Positions 33,503-42,310 of a stretch of 64,000 nt of DNA are shown piece by piece; positions within the stretch are counted from its first letter, which is position 1; the number at the start of each line of letters is the position of its first letter. Source of the DNA: Fusicatenibacter saccharivorans. GTDB lineage: Bacteria > Bacillota > Clostridia > Lachnospirales > Lachnospiraceae. A program made the position numbers and the translations under genes. The notes beneath the pieces are model-generated. The model saw only the letters and a list, made by a program, of their open reading frames with translations. It was not told the DNA's origin and ran no database searches. The DNA lies in contig NZ_JADNOP010000005.1 in the NCBI RefSeq assembly GCF_015557635.1, positions 1 to 64,000 of the forward strand, in the 5' to 3' direction.

Positions 33503-33592
33503 CGCAGATAAGCAGTCCACCGCATCTGGTGCGTAGGGAATTAAGCGTTGGGTAAGGGGATGTTTAGTCTGTTGGAGTTAAAAACTCCCACT
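33503..33592 (+). mobile_element. IS200/IS605-type end relic
   Basis: The stretch AGTCCACCGCATCTGGTGCG followed by TAGGGAATTAAG resembles the end at 10858-10891, and GGAGTT at 33574-33579 pairs with AACTCC at 33583-33588. No transposase is nearby. It is a degenerate solo copy at best. Confidence 0.35.
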
Positions 33593-33680
33593 GACAGGTT
33601 GCAAAGCGAATGCGATGTCCGATTTATATGTGTGAAAAACGAGAAGTTGTGTAAAATTAGAAAAAGATATTATAGTAAAA

Positions 33681-33724
33681 AACGGAAAGAAAACAGTAAC
33701 TACGGTTTCCTTTCCGTTTTTTTT
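33681..33724. terminator. rho-independent terminator
   Basis: AACGGAAAG at 33681-33689 pairs with CTTTCCGTT at 33710-33718, followed by a run of T. It closes the ROK transcription unit. Confidence 0.85.
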
Positions 33725-33798
33725 GCGTGTTAATTGTGAAAAATATACAAAAAATACATTTTTAAATTATGAAATATATAAAAATATGAAAAAACATA

Positions 33799-33860
33799 TT
33801 GACAAATTGTGTTTATAGGACAATAATATAATTACTTTAATAAAACGTTTTATAAAACGT
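33799..33860 (+). promoter_or_regulatory. promoter with a 16-bp palindromic operator
   Basis: TTGACA at 33799-33804 with AATAAT at 33822-33827 (17-bp spacer; a second candidate TATAAT lies at 33827-33832) precedes the perfect palindrome ACGTTTTATAAAACGT at 33845-33860. The palindrome sits where transcription starts and is a likely site for the ROK repressor. Confidence 0.7.
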
Positions 33861-33889
33861 ATAATAATATAAAAAAGGAGGAAACAACT

Positions 33890-34918
33890 ATGTTACAGCA
33901 GGTAATGACAAATCCAGGAGAAATTATTTTCAGAGAGGTTCCGGTTCCGGAGGTAAAGGAAAATCAGGTGTTGGTAAAGATTATGAATATTGGTGTTTGT
34001 GGATCAGATATTCATGTTTATCATGGAAAACATCCGTTTACAAAATATCCGGTAACACAGGGACATGAGGTTTCTGGTGAGATTAAAGAACTTGGAAAAA
34101 ATATCACCGAGTTTCATGTGGGACAGAAGGTGACGATAGAGCCGCAGGTATATTGTGGACATTGCTATCCATGTCGTCATGGAAAGTATAATCTCTGTGA
34201 GGAATTAAAAGTAATGGGATTTCAGACGACAGGAACAGCATCTGAGTATTTTGCAGTGGATGCATCTAAAGTAACACCTATTCCAGAAGATATGTCCTAT
34301 GAAGAAGGAGCTATGATCGAACCTCTTGCTGTGGCAGTTCATGGTGTAAAACAGATGGGCGATGTGGCTGGCATGAATATTGCAGTCCTTGGAGCAGGAC
34401 CGATCGGAAATCTCGTGGCACAGACAGCAAAAGGAATGGGAGCAGCGAAAGTGATGATCACAGATATCAGTGATCTTAGACTGGCGAAGGCAAAAGAATG
34501 TGGAATTGATGTGTGTGTGAATACCAAAAATAAAGACTTCGGTGAGGCGATGATCGAAGCATTTGGACCGGATAAGGCAGATGTGATCTACGACTGTGCC
34601 GGAAACAATATCACAATGGGACAGGCAATTAAATATGCAAGAAAAGGAAGCACGATCGTACTGGTGGCTGTTTTTGCAGGAATGGCAGAAGTAGATCTTG
34701 CGGTGGCAAATGACCACGAACTTGACATTAAGAGCACGATGATGTACCGCCATGATGATTACATAGATGGAATCAGACTGGTAAATGAGGGCAAAGTTCA
34801 TTTGAAACCGCTCATCTCAAAGACATTTGCTTTTAAAGATTATCTGAAGGCATACCAGTATATTGATGATAACCGCGAGACAACGATGAAAGTAATTATC
34901 AACGTCAGTGAAAAGTAA
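33890..34918 (+). CDS. zinc-dependent alcohol/polyol dehydrogenase
   Basis: The 342-residue MDR enzyme has the catalytic-zinc residues C39 in GVCGSDIHVYHG and the GHE motif (QGHEVSG), the structural zinc cluster CGHCYPCRHGKYNLC (about 90-104) and a Rossmann motif VLGAGPIGNL (about 166-175). This matches sorbitol/iditol or threonine dehydrogenase-like enzymes that oxidise a secondary alcohol with NAD+. The substrate is not known; the GPH sugar symporter two genes downstream suggests a sugar or polyol. Confidence 0.88.
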   Translation: MLQQVMTNPGEIIFREVPVPEVKENQVLVKIMNIGVCGSDIHVYHGKHPFTKYPVTQGHEVSGEIKELGKNITEFHVGQKVTIEPQVYCGHCYPCRHGKYNLCEELKVMGFQTTGTASEYFAVDASKVTPIPEDMSYEEGAMIEPLAVAVHGVKQMGDVAGMNIAVLGAGPIGNLVAQTAKGMGAAKVMITDISDLRLAKAKECGIDVCVNTKNKDFGEAMIEAFGPDKADVIYDCAGNNITMGQAIKYARKGSTIVLVAVFAGMAEVDLAVANDHELDIKSTMMYRHDDYIDGIRLVNEGKVHLKPLISKTFAFKDYLKAYQYIDDNRETTMKVIINVSEK

Positions 34919-34927
34919 GGAGTTCGT

Positions 34928-35320
34928 ATGGAAAATAAATGTGGAATTGTCGGAATTGCCCATGTCGGGCTTCCGACAAACGATTTACAGAAAACAGTTG
35001 AGTTTTATAAGAGTCTTGGATTTGAAGTAATTATGCAGTCTTATAATGAAAAAGCAAGGGAAAAAGTGGCATTTTTACAGATAAAAAATTACTGCATAGA
35101 GACTTTTGAAAATGGGAAGGCGGAAATGTCAGACGGTGCATACCAACATGTTGCACTTGATGTGGAAGACATTGAAAGTATGTATCAGAAAATCTGCAAT
35201 GAAAAATACACAGTTATTACAGACGGAATCGAAGAACTGCCATTTTGGGAAAATGGTGTGAAGTTTTTTATGATTAAGGGACCAAATGAGGAAAAAATAG
35301 AGTTCTGTCAGAAACTCTGA
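34928..35320 (+). CDS. VOC/glyoxalase-family protein
   Basis: The 130-residue protein has two beta-alpha-beta-beta-beta units with the VOC metal residues in IAHVGLPTNDL (H near 12), CIETFE, YQHVALDVEDIE and IKGPNEEKIEFCQ. Family members include glyoxalase I, epimerases and dioxygenases. In this operon an isomerase or lyase for the same sugar pathway is plausible. RBS is AAGGAG, 9 bp after the dehydrogenase gene. Confidence 0.82.
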   Translation: MENKCGIVGIAHVGLPTNDLQKTVEFYKSLGFEVIMQSYNEKAREKVAFLQIKNYCIETFENGKAEMSDGAYQHVALDVEDIESMYQKICNEKYTVITDGIEELPFWENGVKFFMIKGPNEEKIEFCQKL

Positions 35321-35338
35321 TAAAAATAGGAGGGACAT

Positions 35339-36703
35339 ATGGGAGGCGAAAGCAAAAATGGAAAAGTACCGCTGATCAGTAAGATTGCATATGGGTTTGG
35401 TGATGTTGGATGTAATTTCAGCTGGATGTTCGTCAGTAATTTTCTGATGATATTTTATACAGACGTGTTCGGAATCAGTATGGCGGCTGTTTCAGCACTT
35501 ATGCTTTTTTCAAGATTCTGGGATGCAATCAATGATCCAATCGTCGGGGGACTTACGGATAAAACAAAATCGAGATGGGGACGGTACCGTCCATGGCTGT
35601 TAGTAGCGGCACCAATTACAGCAATTCTTCTTGTCATGACATTCTGGGCAAGACCTGACTGGCCGCAGAATGGAAAGATCATTTATATGGTAATTACATA
35701 TTGTCTGCTGGTTTTGGGGTATACCTGTGTGAATATTCCATATGGAACCTTGTGTGGTGCTATGACACAGGATATTGATGAACGTGCAAAAATAAATACA
35801 TCCCGTTCGGTTGCAGCGATGATTGCAATTGGTGTGTTAAATATTATCACAGTTCCGCTGCTCAGCAAATTCGGCAGTCACAGTGCAAAGACAGGATATC
35901 TGACGGTTGCGGTCATATATGGATGTATTTTTACAGCCTGTCATTGCTTCTGCTTTGCGAAGACGAAAGAGGCAGTGATCACTCCGGAAAAAGAAAAAAT
36001 TTCTGTAAAGATACAGTTGAAAGCAGTTATGCAGAACAGACCATATCTTCTTGCATTGGCAGGACAGATATTATTTGGATTTACATTGTATGGTAGAAAC
36101 GCAGATATTCTGTACTACTTTACATATGTGGAAGGAAATGCCTCCTACTACACAACTTATTCGATGTGCATCATTATTCCTTCTATCATCGGGGCAGCCT
36201 GTTTTCAACCATTATTCCGCAAGCTGAATAATAAAGGAAGAACAGCATCTCTCTTTGCTTTGTTTACAGGAATTTCCATGTTGTCTATGTTTTTCTTCAA
36301 TGCCAAAGAATCATCAGCTATTTTTTATGCATTATCTGGTCTCACACAGTTTTTTTTCTCTGGATTTAATACCGCAATCTATGCAATTATTCCAGACTGT
36401 GTGGAATATGGGGAGTGGAAAACCGGACTTAGAAATGACGGTTTTCAGTATGCATTTATTTCACTTGGAAATAAAATCGGAATGGCAGTTGGAACAGCAC
36501 TTTTAGCAGGATTACTTGGAAAATATGGTTATATTGCAAATCAGACACAAAATGCAATTGTACTTTCAATTATGAAACATGCATTTACGACGATTCCAGG
36601 TGTACTGTGGATTGTGACTGCGGTTGTATTATTTTTCTACCGGTTAAATAAAAAACGTTATAACGAGATTGTGGAAGAACTGAAAAATGGAAGAAAAAGT
36701 TGA
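35339..36703 (+). CDS. GPH-family sugar:cation symporter
   Basis: The 454-residue membrane protein has 12 predicted helices and the GPH start motif KIAYGFGDVGCNFSWMFVSNFLMIFYTDVFG, the loop DPIVGGLTDKTKSRWGRYRPWLL and PDCVEYGEWKTG. GPH symporters import glycosides, pentoses or hexuronates with H+ or Na+. Its gene end overlaps the start of the fructokinase fragment by 17 bp. RBS is TAGGAGGGACAT. Confidence 0.9.
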   Translation: MGGESKNGKVPLISKIAYGFGDVGCNFSWMFVSNFLMIFYTDVFGISMAAVSALMLFSRFWDAINDPIVGGLTDKTKSRWGRYRPWLLVAAPITAILLVMTFWARPDWPQNGKIIYMVITYCLLVLGYTCVNIPYGTLCGAMTQDIDERAKINTSRSVAAMIAIGVLNIITVPLLSKFGSHSAKTGYLTVAVIYGCIFTACHCFCFAKTKEAVITPEKEKISVKIQLKAVMQNRPYLLALAGQILFGFTLYGRNADILYYFTYVEGNASYYTTYSMCIIIPSIIGAACFQPLFRKLNNKGRTASLFALFTGISMLSMFFFNAKESSAIFYALSGLTQFFFSGFNTAIYAIIPDCVEYGEWKTGLRNDGFQYAFISLGNKIGMAVGTALLAGLLGKYGYIANQTQNAIVLSIMKHAFTTIPGVLWIVTAVVLFFYRLNKKRYNEIVEELKNGRKS

Positions 36704-36791
36704 TATCGTGGCATTGGAAGAATTGCTGATTGATTTTACGGAAGCAGGACACAGCCAGGATGGGAGGAAATTAAAATACCGATACCAATAG
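36687..36791 (+). pseudogene. fructokinase (PfkB family) N-terminal fragment
   Basis: The frame encodes MEEKVDIVALEELLIDFTEAG then HSQDGRKL, closely like the first residues of PfkB-type fructokinases (usual start VVALGELLIDFT). It ends after 34 codons where it runs into a reverse-oriented ROK fragment. The rest of the kinase is missing. Confidence 0.75.
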
Positions 36792-37041
36792 AAAGTTTAA
36801 AATCGGATACAATCTGAATGGCGTTTGCTTTTCTTCCGCCGGTGGATGCAAAAAAGCCGTTTTTTTCTATCAGACCTTCCTGCTCCAGAAGGTTGAGGTT
36901 CTGGCTGACTGTGGATAAACCCATCTGCAGTTCCTGAACAATCTGCTGCTTGGAGGTCTTTTTCTTTCTGTAAATATATTGGTAAACCTTTGATTTATTT
37001 ATTTTTTTGAGACTAATGTTGGTCAATCCCTTTTCGCTCAT
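36736..37041 (-). pseudogene. truncated ROK regulator (N-terminal part)
   Basis: A good start (AGGAGAACAAC before ATG at 37041) opens a winged-helix protein with SKVYQYIYRKKKTSKQQIVQELQMGLSTVSQNL and the ROK linker FASTGGRKANAIQI. It stops after 101 residues, about a quarter of normal length. The truncation point meets the fructokinase fragment coming from the other strand, marking a deletion or inversion. Confidence 0.8.
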
Positions 37042-37264
37042 GTTGTTCTCCTGATTACGTTGCAAGATAATGTTAAGTTTATTGTAGCATAGAACGAAAA
37101 AAAGCAATAAAAAGGATATGTATTACAGAAAGCTGACGGAAAAGCAACAACGATACACAAATATGTTGGAATGATTCCCGGAAAGGGTTTACATATCTTC
37201 AAAATGCCATTAATATAAGGAAGGGATCTTCCCATCCATAAAAAATAAGATACGGAGAATTAAC

Positions 37265-38119
37265 ATGAAAAAACAACTGAAGGATACTCAGATTCTGTTG
37301 GAAATCCTGATCCTGACAGCAGCTGTTGCTATTATTGCAGCGGCAGTCTATTTTTTTCTGGTACCAAGCCATACTTCTGTCAGCAGTATTTCGGGTCTTG
37401 GTATCGTACTTTCCAACTTTGTACCGTTGCCCCTTTCCGCCATCACCATGATTCTGAACGTAGTACTTCTGATCATCGGCTTTTTTACCTGCGGAAGAGA
37501 ATTTGGTGTAAAAACCGTCTACACCAGTATCATGCTTCCTGTTTTTCTTGGACTTTTTGAAAAAATCTTCCCAGATTTTGGTTCGATGACAAACAGTCAG
37601 GAGCTGGATGTTCTGTGCTATACACTTGTAGTCAGTGTGGGACTCAGTATTCTTTTTAACAGAAATGCTTCTTCCGGCGGACTTGATATTGTAGCAAAGA
37701 TCATGAATAAATATCTTCATATGGAGCTTGGAAAAGCTATGTCGCTGTCCGGTATGTGCGTTGCCCTGTCTGCAGCACTCGTTTACGACAAAAAAACGGT
37801 AGTCCTGAGTATTCTTGGAACGTATTTTAACGGAATTGTTCTGGATCATTTTATTTTTGATCATAATATCAAACGCCGGGTATGTATCATCACTCCAAAG
37901 GAAGAAGAACTTCGGGAATTTATTCTTCATGAGCTGCACAGCGGTGCTACGATCTACGAAGCCTATGGTGCCTACAACATGCAGAAGCGCAAAGAAATCA
38001 TCACAATCGTAGACAAGACCGAATACCAGAAATTGATGAATTTTATCAACAAACTTGATCCGAAAGCGTTTATCACAGTTTATAATGTATCCAACATGAG
38101 ATATCAGCCTAAAATGTAA
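37265..38119 (+). CDS. YitT family membrane protein
   Basis: The 284-residue protein has five predicted N-terminal membrane helices (about 12-200; first AVAIIAAAVYFFLVP) with NRNASSGGLDIVAKI typical of YitT, and a C-terminal soluble DUF2179 domain (about 205-275) with SGATIYEAYGAY. The function is not settled. It is a single gene followed by a strong terminator. Confidence 0.9.
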   Translation: MKKQLKDTQILLEILILTAAVAIIAAAVYFFLVPSHTSVSSISGLGIVLSNFVPLPLSAITMILNVVLLIIGFFTCGREFGVKTVYTSIMLPVFLGLFEKIFPDFGSMTNSQELDVLCYTLVVSVGLSILFNRNASSGGLDIVAKIMNKYLHMELGKAMSLSGMCVALSAALVYDKKTVVLSILGTYFNGIVLDHFIFDHNIKRRVCIITPKEEELREFILHELHSGATIYEAYGAYNMQKRKEIITIVDKTEYQKLMNFINKLDPKAFITVYNVSNMRYQPKM

Positions 38120-38124
38120 AAAAG

Positions 38125-38166
38125 TTCCGCAGCACCTCAATCACAGAAGTGCTGCGGAATTTTTTT
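38125..38166 (+). terminator. rho-independent terminator
   Basis: TTCCGCAGCAC at 38125-38135 and GTGCTGCGGAA at 38149-38159 form a perfect stem followed by seven T. Confidence 0.93.
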
Positions 38167-38180
38167 ACCATAATTTCCTG

Positions 38181-38194
38181 TGAAAACGTTTCTT
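38181..38194. promoter_or_regulatory. possible cre (CcpA) site before the rhamnose operon
   Basis: TGAAAACGTTTCTT matches the Gram-positive cre consensus TGWAARCGYTWNCW at all but one position and lies about 180 bp upstream of the kinase gene. A -10 candidate TATAAT is at 38345-38350 without a clear -35. Between 38221 and 38310 a short frame (RLKEKKSERMQMDTINDIV) looks like a gene scrap. Confidence 0.5.
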
Positions 38195-38375
38195 GAATGA
38201 TCCCATGGAGCAAAAACTCCGGCGCGGCTGAAGGAGAAGAAGAGCGAACGGATGCAGATGGATACGATCAATGACATCGTTATAGTGCAAATAAGGACAC
38301 TTTTTTAGACAAAGCGTGTTCTTTTTTTACCACATAAAGTTATCTATAATTAGAGACAGAAAATGGAGGAAGGGT

Positions 38376-39776
38376 ATGAAAAGATATTATTTAGCAATTG
38401 ATATAGGAGCATCCAGCGGAAGACATATTCTCGGGCATATGGAAGATGGGAAAATGGTTCTCGAGGAAATTTACCGTTTCCCGAATGGAATGCAGAAACG
38501 GGACGGTGAGAAGGTGTGGGATATCGAGGTACTCTTCGAAGCTGTGTTGGCCGGAATGAAAAAATGCAGAGAACTTGGAAAGATCCCGGTGAGTGTCGGA
38601 ATTGATACATGGGCAGTTGATTTTGTCCTTCTGGACAAGGATGATCAGCGGATCGGAAATGCCGTTGCTTATCGCGATGACCGCACGAAAGGAATGGATG
38701 AGGAGGTTTACCGTACGGTGCCGGAGGAAGAACTCTATGCATCGACCGGCATTCAGAAACAGATTTTTAACAGTATTTATCAGCTTATGGCGTGGAAGAA
38801 GAAAAAACCGGAACAGCTGGAAAAAGCAGAGACGTTGCTGATGATTCCGGATTACCTGAATTTCCTGCTTTCCGGCGTGAAAGCGCAGGAATACACAAAT
38901 GCAACAACGACCCAGCTCGTCAAACCGGAAACCGGGGACTGGAACAGGGAGATGATTCAAAAACTGGGATACCCGGAGAAAATCTTTCTGCCGATCCGTG
39001 AGCCGGGGACTGTGATCGGCCATCTGAAAAAAGAAATCCGTGAGCAGGTCGGTTTCGACTGTGAAATTGTTCTTCCCGCAACACACGACACTGGCTCTGC
39101 GGTAGTCGCTGTGCCAAGCAATGAGGAGCACGTGCTCTATATCAGCTCCGGAACCTGGTCTCTGATGGGAACAGAATTAAAAGAGGCCGATTGCGGAACA
39201 GAAGCTATGCAGCACAATTTTACCAATGAGGGAGGCTACAACAGAAAATACCGTTTCCTGAAAAATATCATGGGTCTGTGGATGGTCCAGTCTGTGAAAA
39301 AAGAAATCGCAGAGGATTTAAGCTTTGGAACGATCTGCGAAATGGCATCGAAATGCACCATCCCATCTATTGTGGATGCAAACGACGACCGTTTTCTTGC
39401 ACCGGAAAATATGACAGCCGAGGTACAGAAGGCATGTGAAGAAAGTGGCCAGCAGATACCGCAGGGAATTGCAGAGGTTGCAGCAGTGATCTATAACAGC
39501 CTGGCAGTATGCTATGCAAAGACATTAAAAGAACTGGAAGAACAAACAGGCTGCCGGTACCGAACGATTCATATCGTAGGCGGCGGCTCCAATGCCGACG
39601 ATCTGAACCGGCTGACGGCAGAAAGGACCGGAAGAACCGTGCTGGCGGGACCGACCGAGGCAACTGCCATCGGAAATCTGGCGGTACAGATGATCACCGG
39701 AAAAGAATGCAATGATCTGAAAGATGCGAGAAACTGTATTTTCCATTCCTTCGAAATCAAACAATATGAGCCATAA
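38376..39776 (+). CDS. rhaB: rhamnulokinase-type FGGY sugar kinase
   Basis: The 466-residue kinase phosphorylates a ketose such as L-rhamnulose with ATP. It has the FGGY/actin-fold phosphate loops AIDIGASSGRHILG (7-20) and ISSGTWSLMG, the catalytic region GIDTWAVDFVLLD (about 75-87) and HIVGGGSNADDLNRLTA. RhaB assignment is favoured by the RhaD aldolase two genes downstream; fuculose is an alternative substrate. RBS is ATGGAGGAAGGGT, which sets the start at 38376. Confidence 0.85.
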   Translation: MKRYYLAIDIGASSGRHILGHMEDGKMVLEEIYRFPNGMQKRDGEKVWDIEVLFEAVLAGMKKCRELGKIPVSVGIDTWAVDFVLLDKDDQRIGNAVAYRDDRTKGMDEEVYRTVPEEELYASTGIQKQIFNSIYQLMAWKKKKPEQLEKAETLLMIPDYLNFLLSGVKAQEYTNATTTQLVKPETGDWNREMIQKLGYPEKIFLPIREPGTVIGHLKKEIREQVGFDCEIVLPATHDTGSAVVAVPSNEEHVLYISSGTWSLMGTELKEADCGTEAMQHNFTNEGGYNRKYRFLKNIMGLWMVQSVKKEIAEDLSFGTICEMASKCTIPSIVDANDDRFLAPENMTAEVQKACEESGQQIPQGIAEVAAVIYNSLAVCYAKTLKELEEQTGCRYRTIHIVGGGSNADDLNRLTAERTGRTVLAGPTEATAIGNLAVQMITGKECNDLKDARNCIFHSFEIKQYEP

Positions 39777-39810
39777 AAAATGAGACGAAAGGTTAAAAGG
39801 GGCAAAGAAT

Positions 39811-41232
39811 ATGTTAGTTGAAACAAAAGCAAAAGTAGGTGTATTTGCAATCGCACTGGGTGCATATCTGCCGCAGTTCCCGACGCTGGTTCCGGAATTT
39901 GAGGCACAGTATGATGCGTTCAAAAAGACGATTCCGGATACCGTTGAAATGATCGATGGTGGAATCGTTACAACGAAAGAATTATCGATGGAAGCAGGAG
40001 ATAAGTTTCGTGCAGCGGATGTAGATCTTGTTATTTTACAGCTTCTGACCTACGCGACCAGCTACAATATGCTCCCGGCAGTCCGTGACCTGAATGTGCC
40101 GGTTGTGCTTGTGAATGTACAGAAACGGAAAGCACCGGATTATGCCAATACCGATACACAAAAATGGCTCGGTGAGCTGTATGCCTGTGGAGCAGTCGGT
40201 GAGATGGTAGCCGATCTGGAGCGTGCGGGCAAACGTCATGCCGTCATCACCGGTGTTGTAGAAGGCGGAGATGATTACGTAGCTAAGGAAATCGATGAGT
40301 GGTGCCGGGCAGCCCAGGTACGCAGAAGATTCCGCTACACCAATATTGCCCAGATCGGAAGACCATATCCGGGAATGATGGACCTGTATATCGATGAAAC
40401 CAATCTTTACAACCGGATGGGACTTTATACGAAACAGTTCGACTGGGAGAAAATGTGGGCAATCGCGGATCCTGTTACAGATGAGGCCGCAATCCGCGCC
40501 AAGGCAGAGGAGATTCTGGATACCTTTGACATCGAGGGCGGTGCAACGGTAGAGACCGTATGGGATATGGCAAAATATGTCGTTGCATTTGAAGAGTGGG
40601 TGAAGAAAGAAGAGCTTGGTATGGTGGCATCCCATTATGACGGTTTTGCCAAAGGGGTTGCCGGAAAACTGGACAGCATGCTGATTCCGGCATTTTCCAT
40701 GCTGATCAAACAGGGTACAGCCTGTGCCGTAGAGGGTGATATGAAAGTTGCAATGGCAATGAGCATTCTGAAAACAATCGCCGGAACCGGTCAGCTTTCT
40801 GAGATGTATTCGATCGATTTTAATGAGGATATCTGTATTATCGGCCACTCCGGATCGGGAGATGCTGATATTTCGCAGGCGAAAAAACCGTCCATGAAAA
40901 TCGTTGATGTTTTTCATGGCAAGACGGGCGGCGGATATCTGACGCAGTTTTATCCGCCAGTCGGAGATGTTACATATCTTGGAATTACGCAGGATAAAGA
41001 CGGTCATTTTAAATTTGTTGCTGCAGAGGGTGTCAATGAGGATGGCCCGATCTTTACCTTTGGCGATACGAATATGAGAACACGTTTCTCCATTGGGGCA
41101 AGAGAATTCTGCAACAGATGGAGTGAGGCGGGACCAACACATCATATGGCAGTTGCTGTCGGACATCATATTGATACGATTCTGAAAGTGGCAAAAATCC
41201 TGGATGTGCCGGTAGAGGTTGTGTGCCGGTAA
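39811..41232 (+). CDS. L-arabinose/L-fucose isomerase-family sugar isomerase
   Basis: The 473-residue enzyme belongs to the AraA/FucI fold, with FAIALGAYLPQFPTL near the start, HSGSGDADIS, and metal-ligand region MAVAVGHHIDTILK close to the end. It should convert an aldose to a ketose with Mn2+. It is not related in sequence to RhaA. Its place between rhaB and rhaD suggests it acts on L-rhamnose or a related 6-deoxysugar. RBS is AAAGGGGCAAAGAAT. Confidence 0.82.
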   Translation: MLVETKAKVGVFAIALGAYLPQFPTLVPEFEAQYDAFKKTIPDTVEMIDGGIVTTKELSMEAGDKFRAADVDLVILQLLTYATSYNMLPAVRDLNVPVVLVNVQKRKAPDYANTDTQKWLGELYACGAVGEMVADLERAGKRHAVITGVVEGGDDYVAKEIDEWCRAAQVRRRFRYTNIAQIGRPYPGMMDLYIDETNLYNRMGLYTKQFDWEKMWAIADPVTDEAAIRAKAEEILDTFDIEGGATVETVWDMAKYVVAFEEWVKKEELGMVASHYDGFAKGVAGKLDSMLIPAFSMLIKQGTACAVEGDMKVAMAMSILKTIAGTGQLSEMYSIDFNEDICIIGHSGSGDADISQAKKPSMKIVDVFHGKTGGGYLTQFYPPVGDVTYLGITQDKDGHFKFVAAEGVNEDGPIFTFGDTNMRTRFSIGAREFCNRWSEAGPTHHMAVAVGHHIDTILKVAKILDVPVEVVCR

Positions 41233-41278
41233 ATACCGATAAAAGAAGAGGAAAAGAGAGAAAGAAGAGGGAAAAAAC

Positions 41279-42100
41279 ATGAAATTTTTAGATGCAGAAT
41301 TTGTAAAGGGCTTTATCCGCATGGCAAATGACGGCTGGGAGCAGGGATGGCATGAGAGAAACGGCGGAAACCTTTCTTACCGTGTGAAACCAGAAGAGGT
41401 TGAAGAGGTAAAAGAAAACTTTGAGGCCAGAGAGTGGAATCCGATCGGAACCGCCGTTCCAAATCTTGCGGGAGAGTATTTCCTGGTAACCGGAAGCGGA
41501 AAATATTTCCGAAATGTCACAATCAAACCGGAAGACAGCATCTGTATGATTGAGCTGGATGAAAAAGGTGAAAATTACCGCATCGTCTGGGGTCTCGTCA
41601 ACGGAGGTCGCCCGACATCAGAGCTTCCGAGCCATCTGATGAACCTGGAAGTAAAAAAACTTCAGGACGAAAGATACCGCGTTGTTTACCATGCACATAC
41701 CACCAACGTGATCGCGCTTACCTTCGTTCTGCCGCTGGAAGATAAAGTATTTACCCGCGAACTCTGGGAGATGGCAACCGAGTGTCCTGTTGTATTCCCG
41801 TCCGGAATCGGTGTCGTTCCGTGGATGGTTCCGGGAGGCAGAGAGATCGCCGTTGCCACGAGCGAGCTGATGAAGAAATATGATCTTGCTATCTGGGCAC
41901 ACCACGGCATGTTCGCCGCCGGCTTTGATTTTGACCTGACCTTTGGACTGATGCATACCGCAGAAAAATCTGCAGAAATTCTGGTAAAAACACTTTCCAT
42001 GCAGCCAACGAAACGTCAGACGATCACACCGGATGAATTCCGCCATCTGGCAAAAGACTTCGGTGTAATACTGCCGGAAGAGTTTTTGTATGAGAAATAA
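41279..42100 (+). CDS. rhaD: rhamnulose-1-phosphate aldolase
   Basis: This class II aldolase cleaves L-rhamnulose 1-phosphate to dihydroxyacetone phosphate and L-lactaldehyde. The 273-residue sequence follows E. coli RhaD (274 residues) closely: WHERNGGNLSYRV, FLVTGSGKYFRNV, GRPTSELPSHL with the catalytic E, zinc ligands in YHAHTTN and WAHHGMF, and VVFPSGIGVVPWMVPG. It ends the operon before a terminator. Confidence 0.94.
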   Translation: MKFLDAEFVKGFIRMANDGWEQGWHERNGGNLSYRVKPEEVEEVKENFEAREWNPIGTAVPNLAGEYFLVTGSGKYFRNVTIKPEDSICMIELDEKGENYRIVWGLVNGGRPTSELPSHLMNLEVKKLQDERYRVVYHAHTTNVIALTFVLPLEDKVFTRELWEMATECPVVFPSGIGVVPWMVPGGREIAVATSELMKKYDLAIWAHHGMFAAGFDFDLTFGLMHTAEKSAEILVKTLSMQPTKRQTITPDEFRHLAKDFGVILPEEFLYEK

Positions 42101-42120
42101 AACTGGAAACTGATAGTGAA

Positions 42121-42168
42121 AAATGGCCGTCTGATCCTTGCACTGAGGAATGGGACGGCCATTTTTTG
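42121..42168 (+). terminator. rho-independent terminator of the rhamnose operon
   Basis: AATGGCCGTC at 42122-42131 pairs with GACGGCCATT at 42154-42163, followed by TTTTT. Confidence 0.92.
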
Positions 42169-42310
42169 GCTGTGCAGAAGAAAAAGTCTATTAATTTCTT
42201 TCGGAATTTGATAAACTATAAGATAAGATTATCGATTAGAAAACAGTGGAACATTTCATTATCAGACAGAAAATGCTGGTGTGTCTGCGCTCAGAAAGGA
42301 AAGATGAAAT

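Noticed and set aside
33548-33733. 61-codon frame in the IS-like relic
   Set aside because: It runs through the relic and the terminator hairpin and has no coding character.
40036-41322. 428-codon minus-strand frame opposite the sugar isomerase
   Set aside because: Shadow of the isomerase gene, no RBS.
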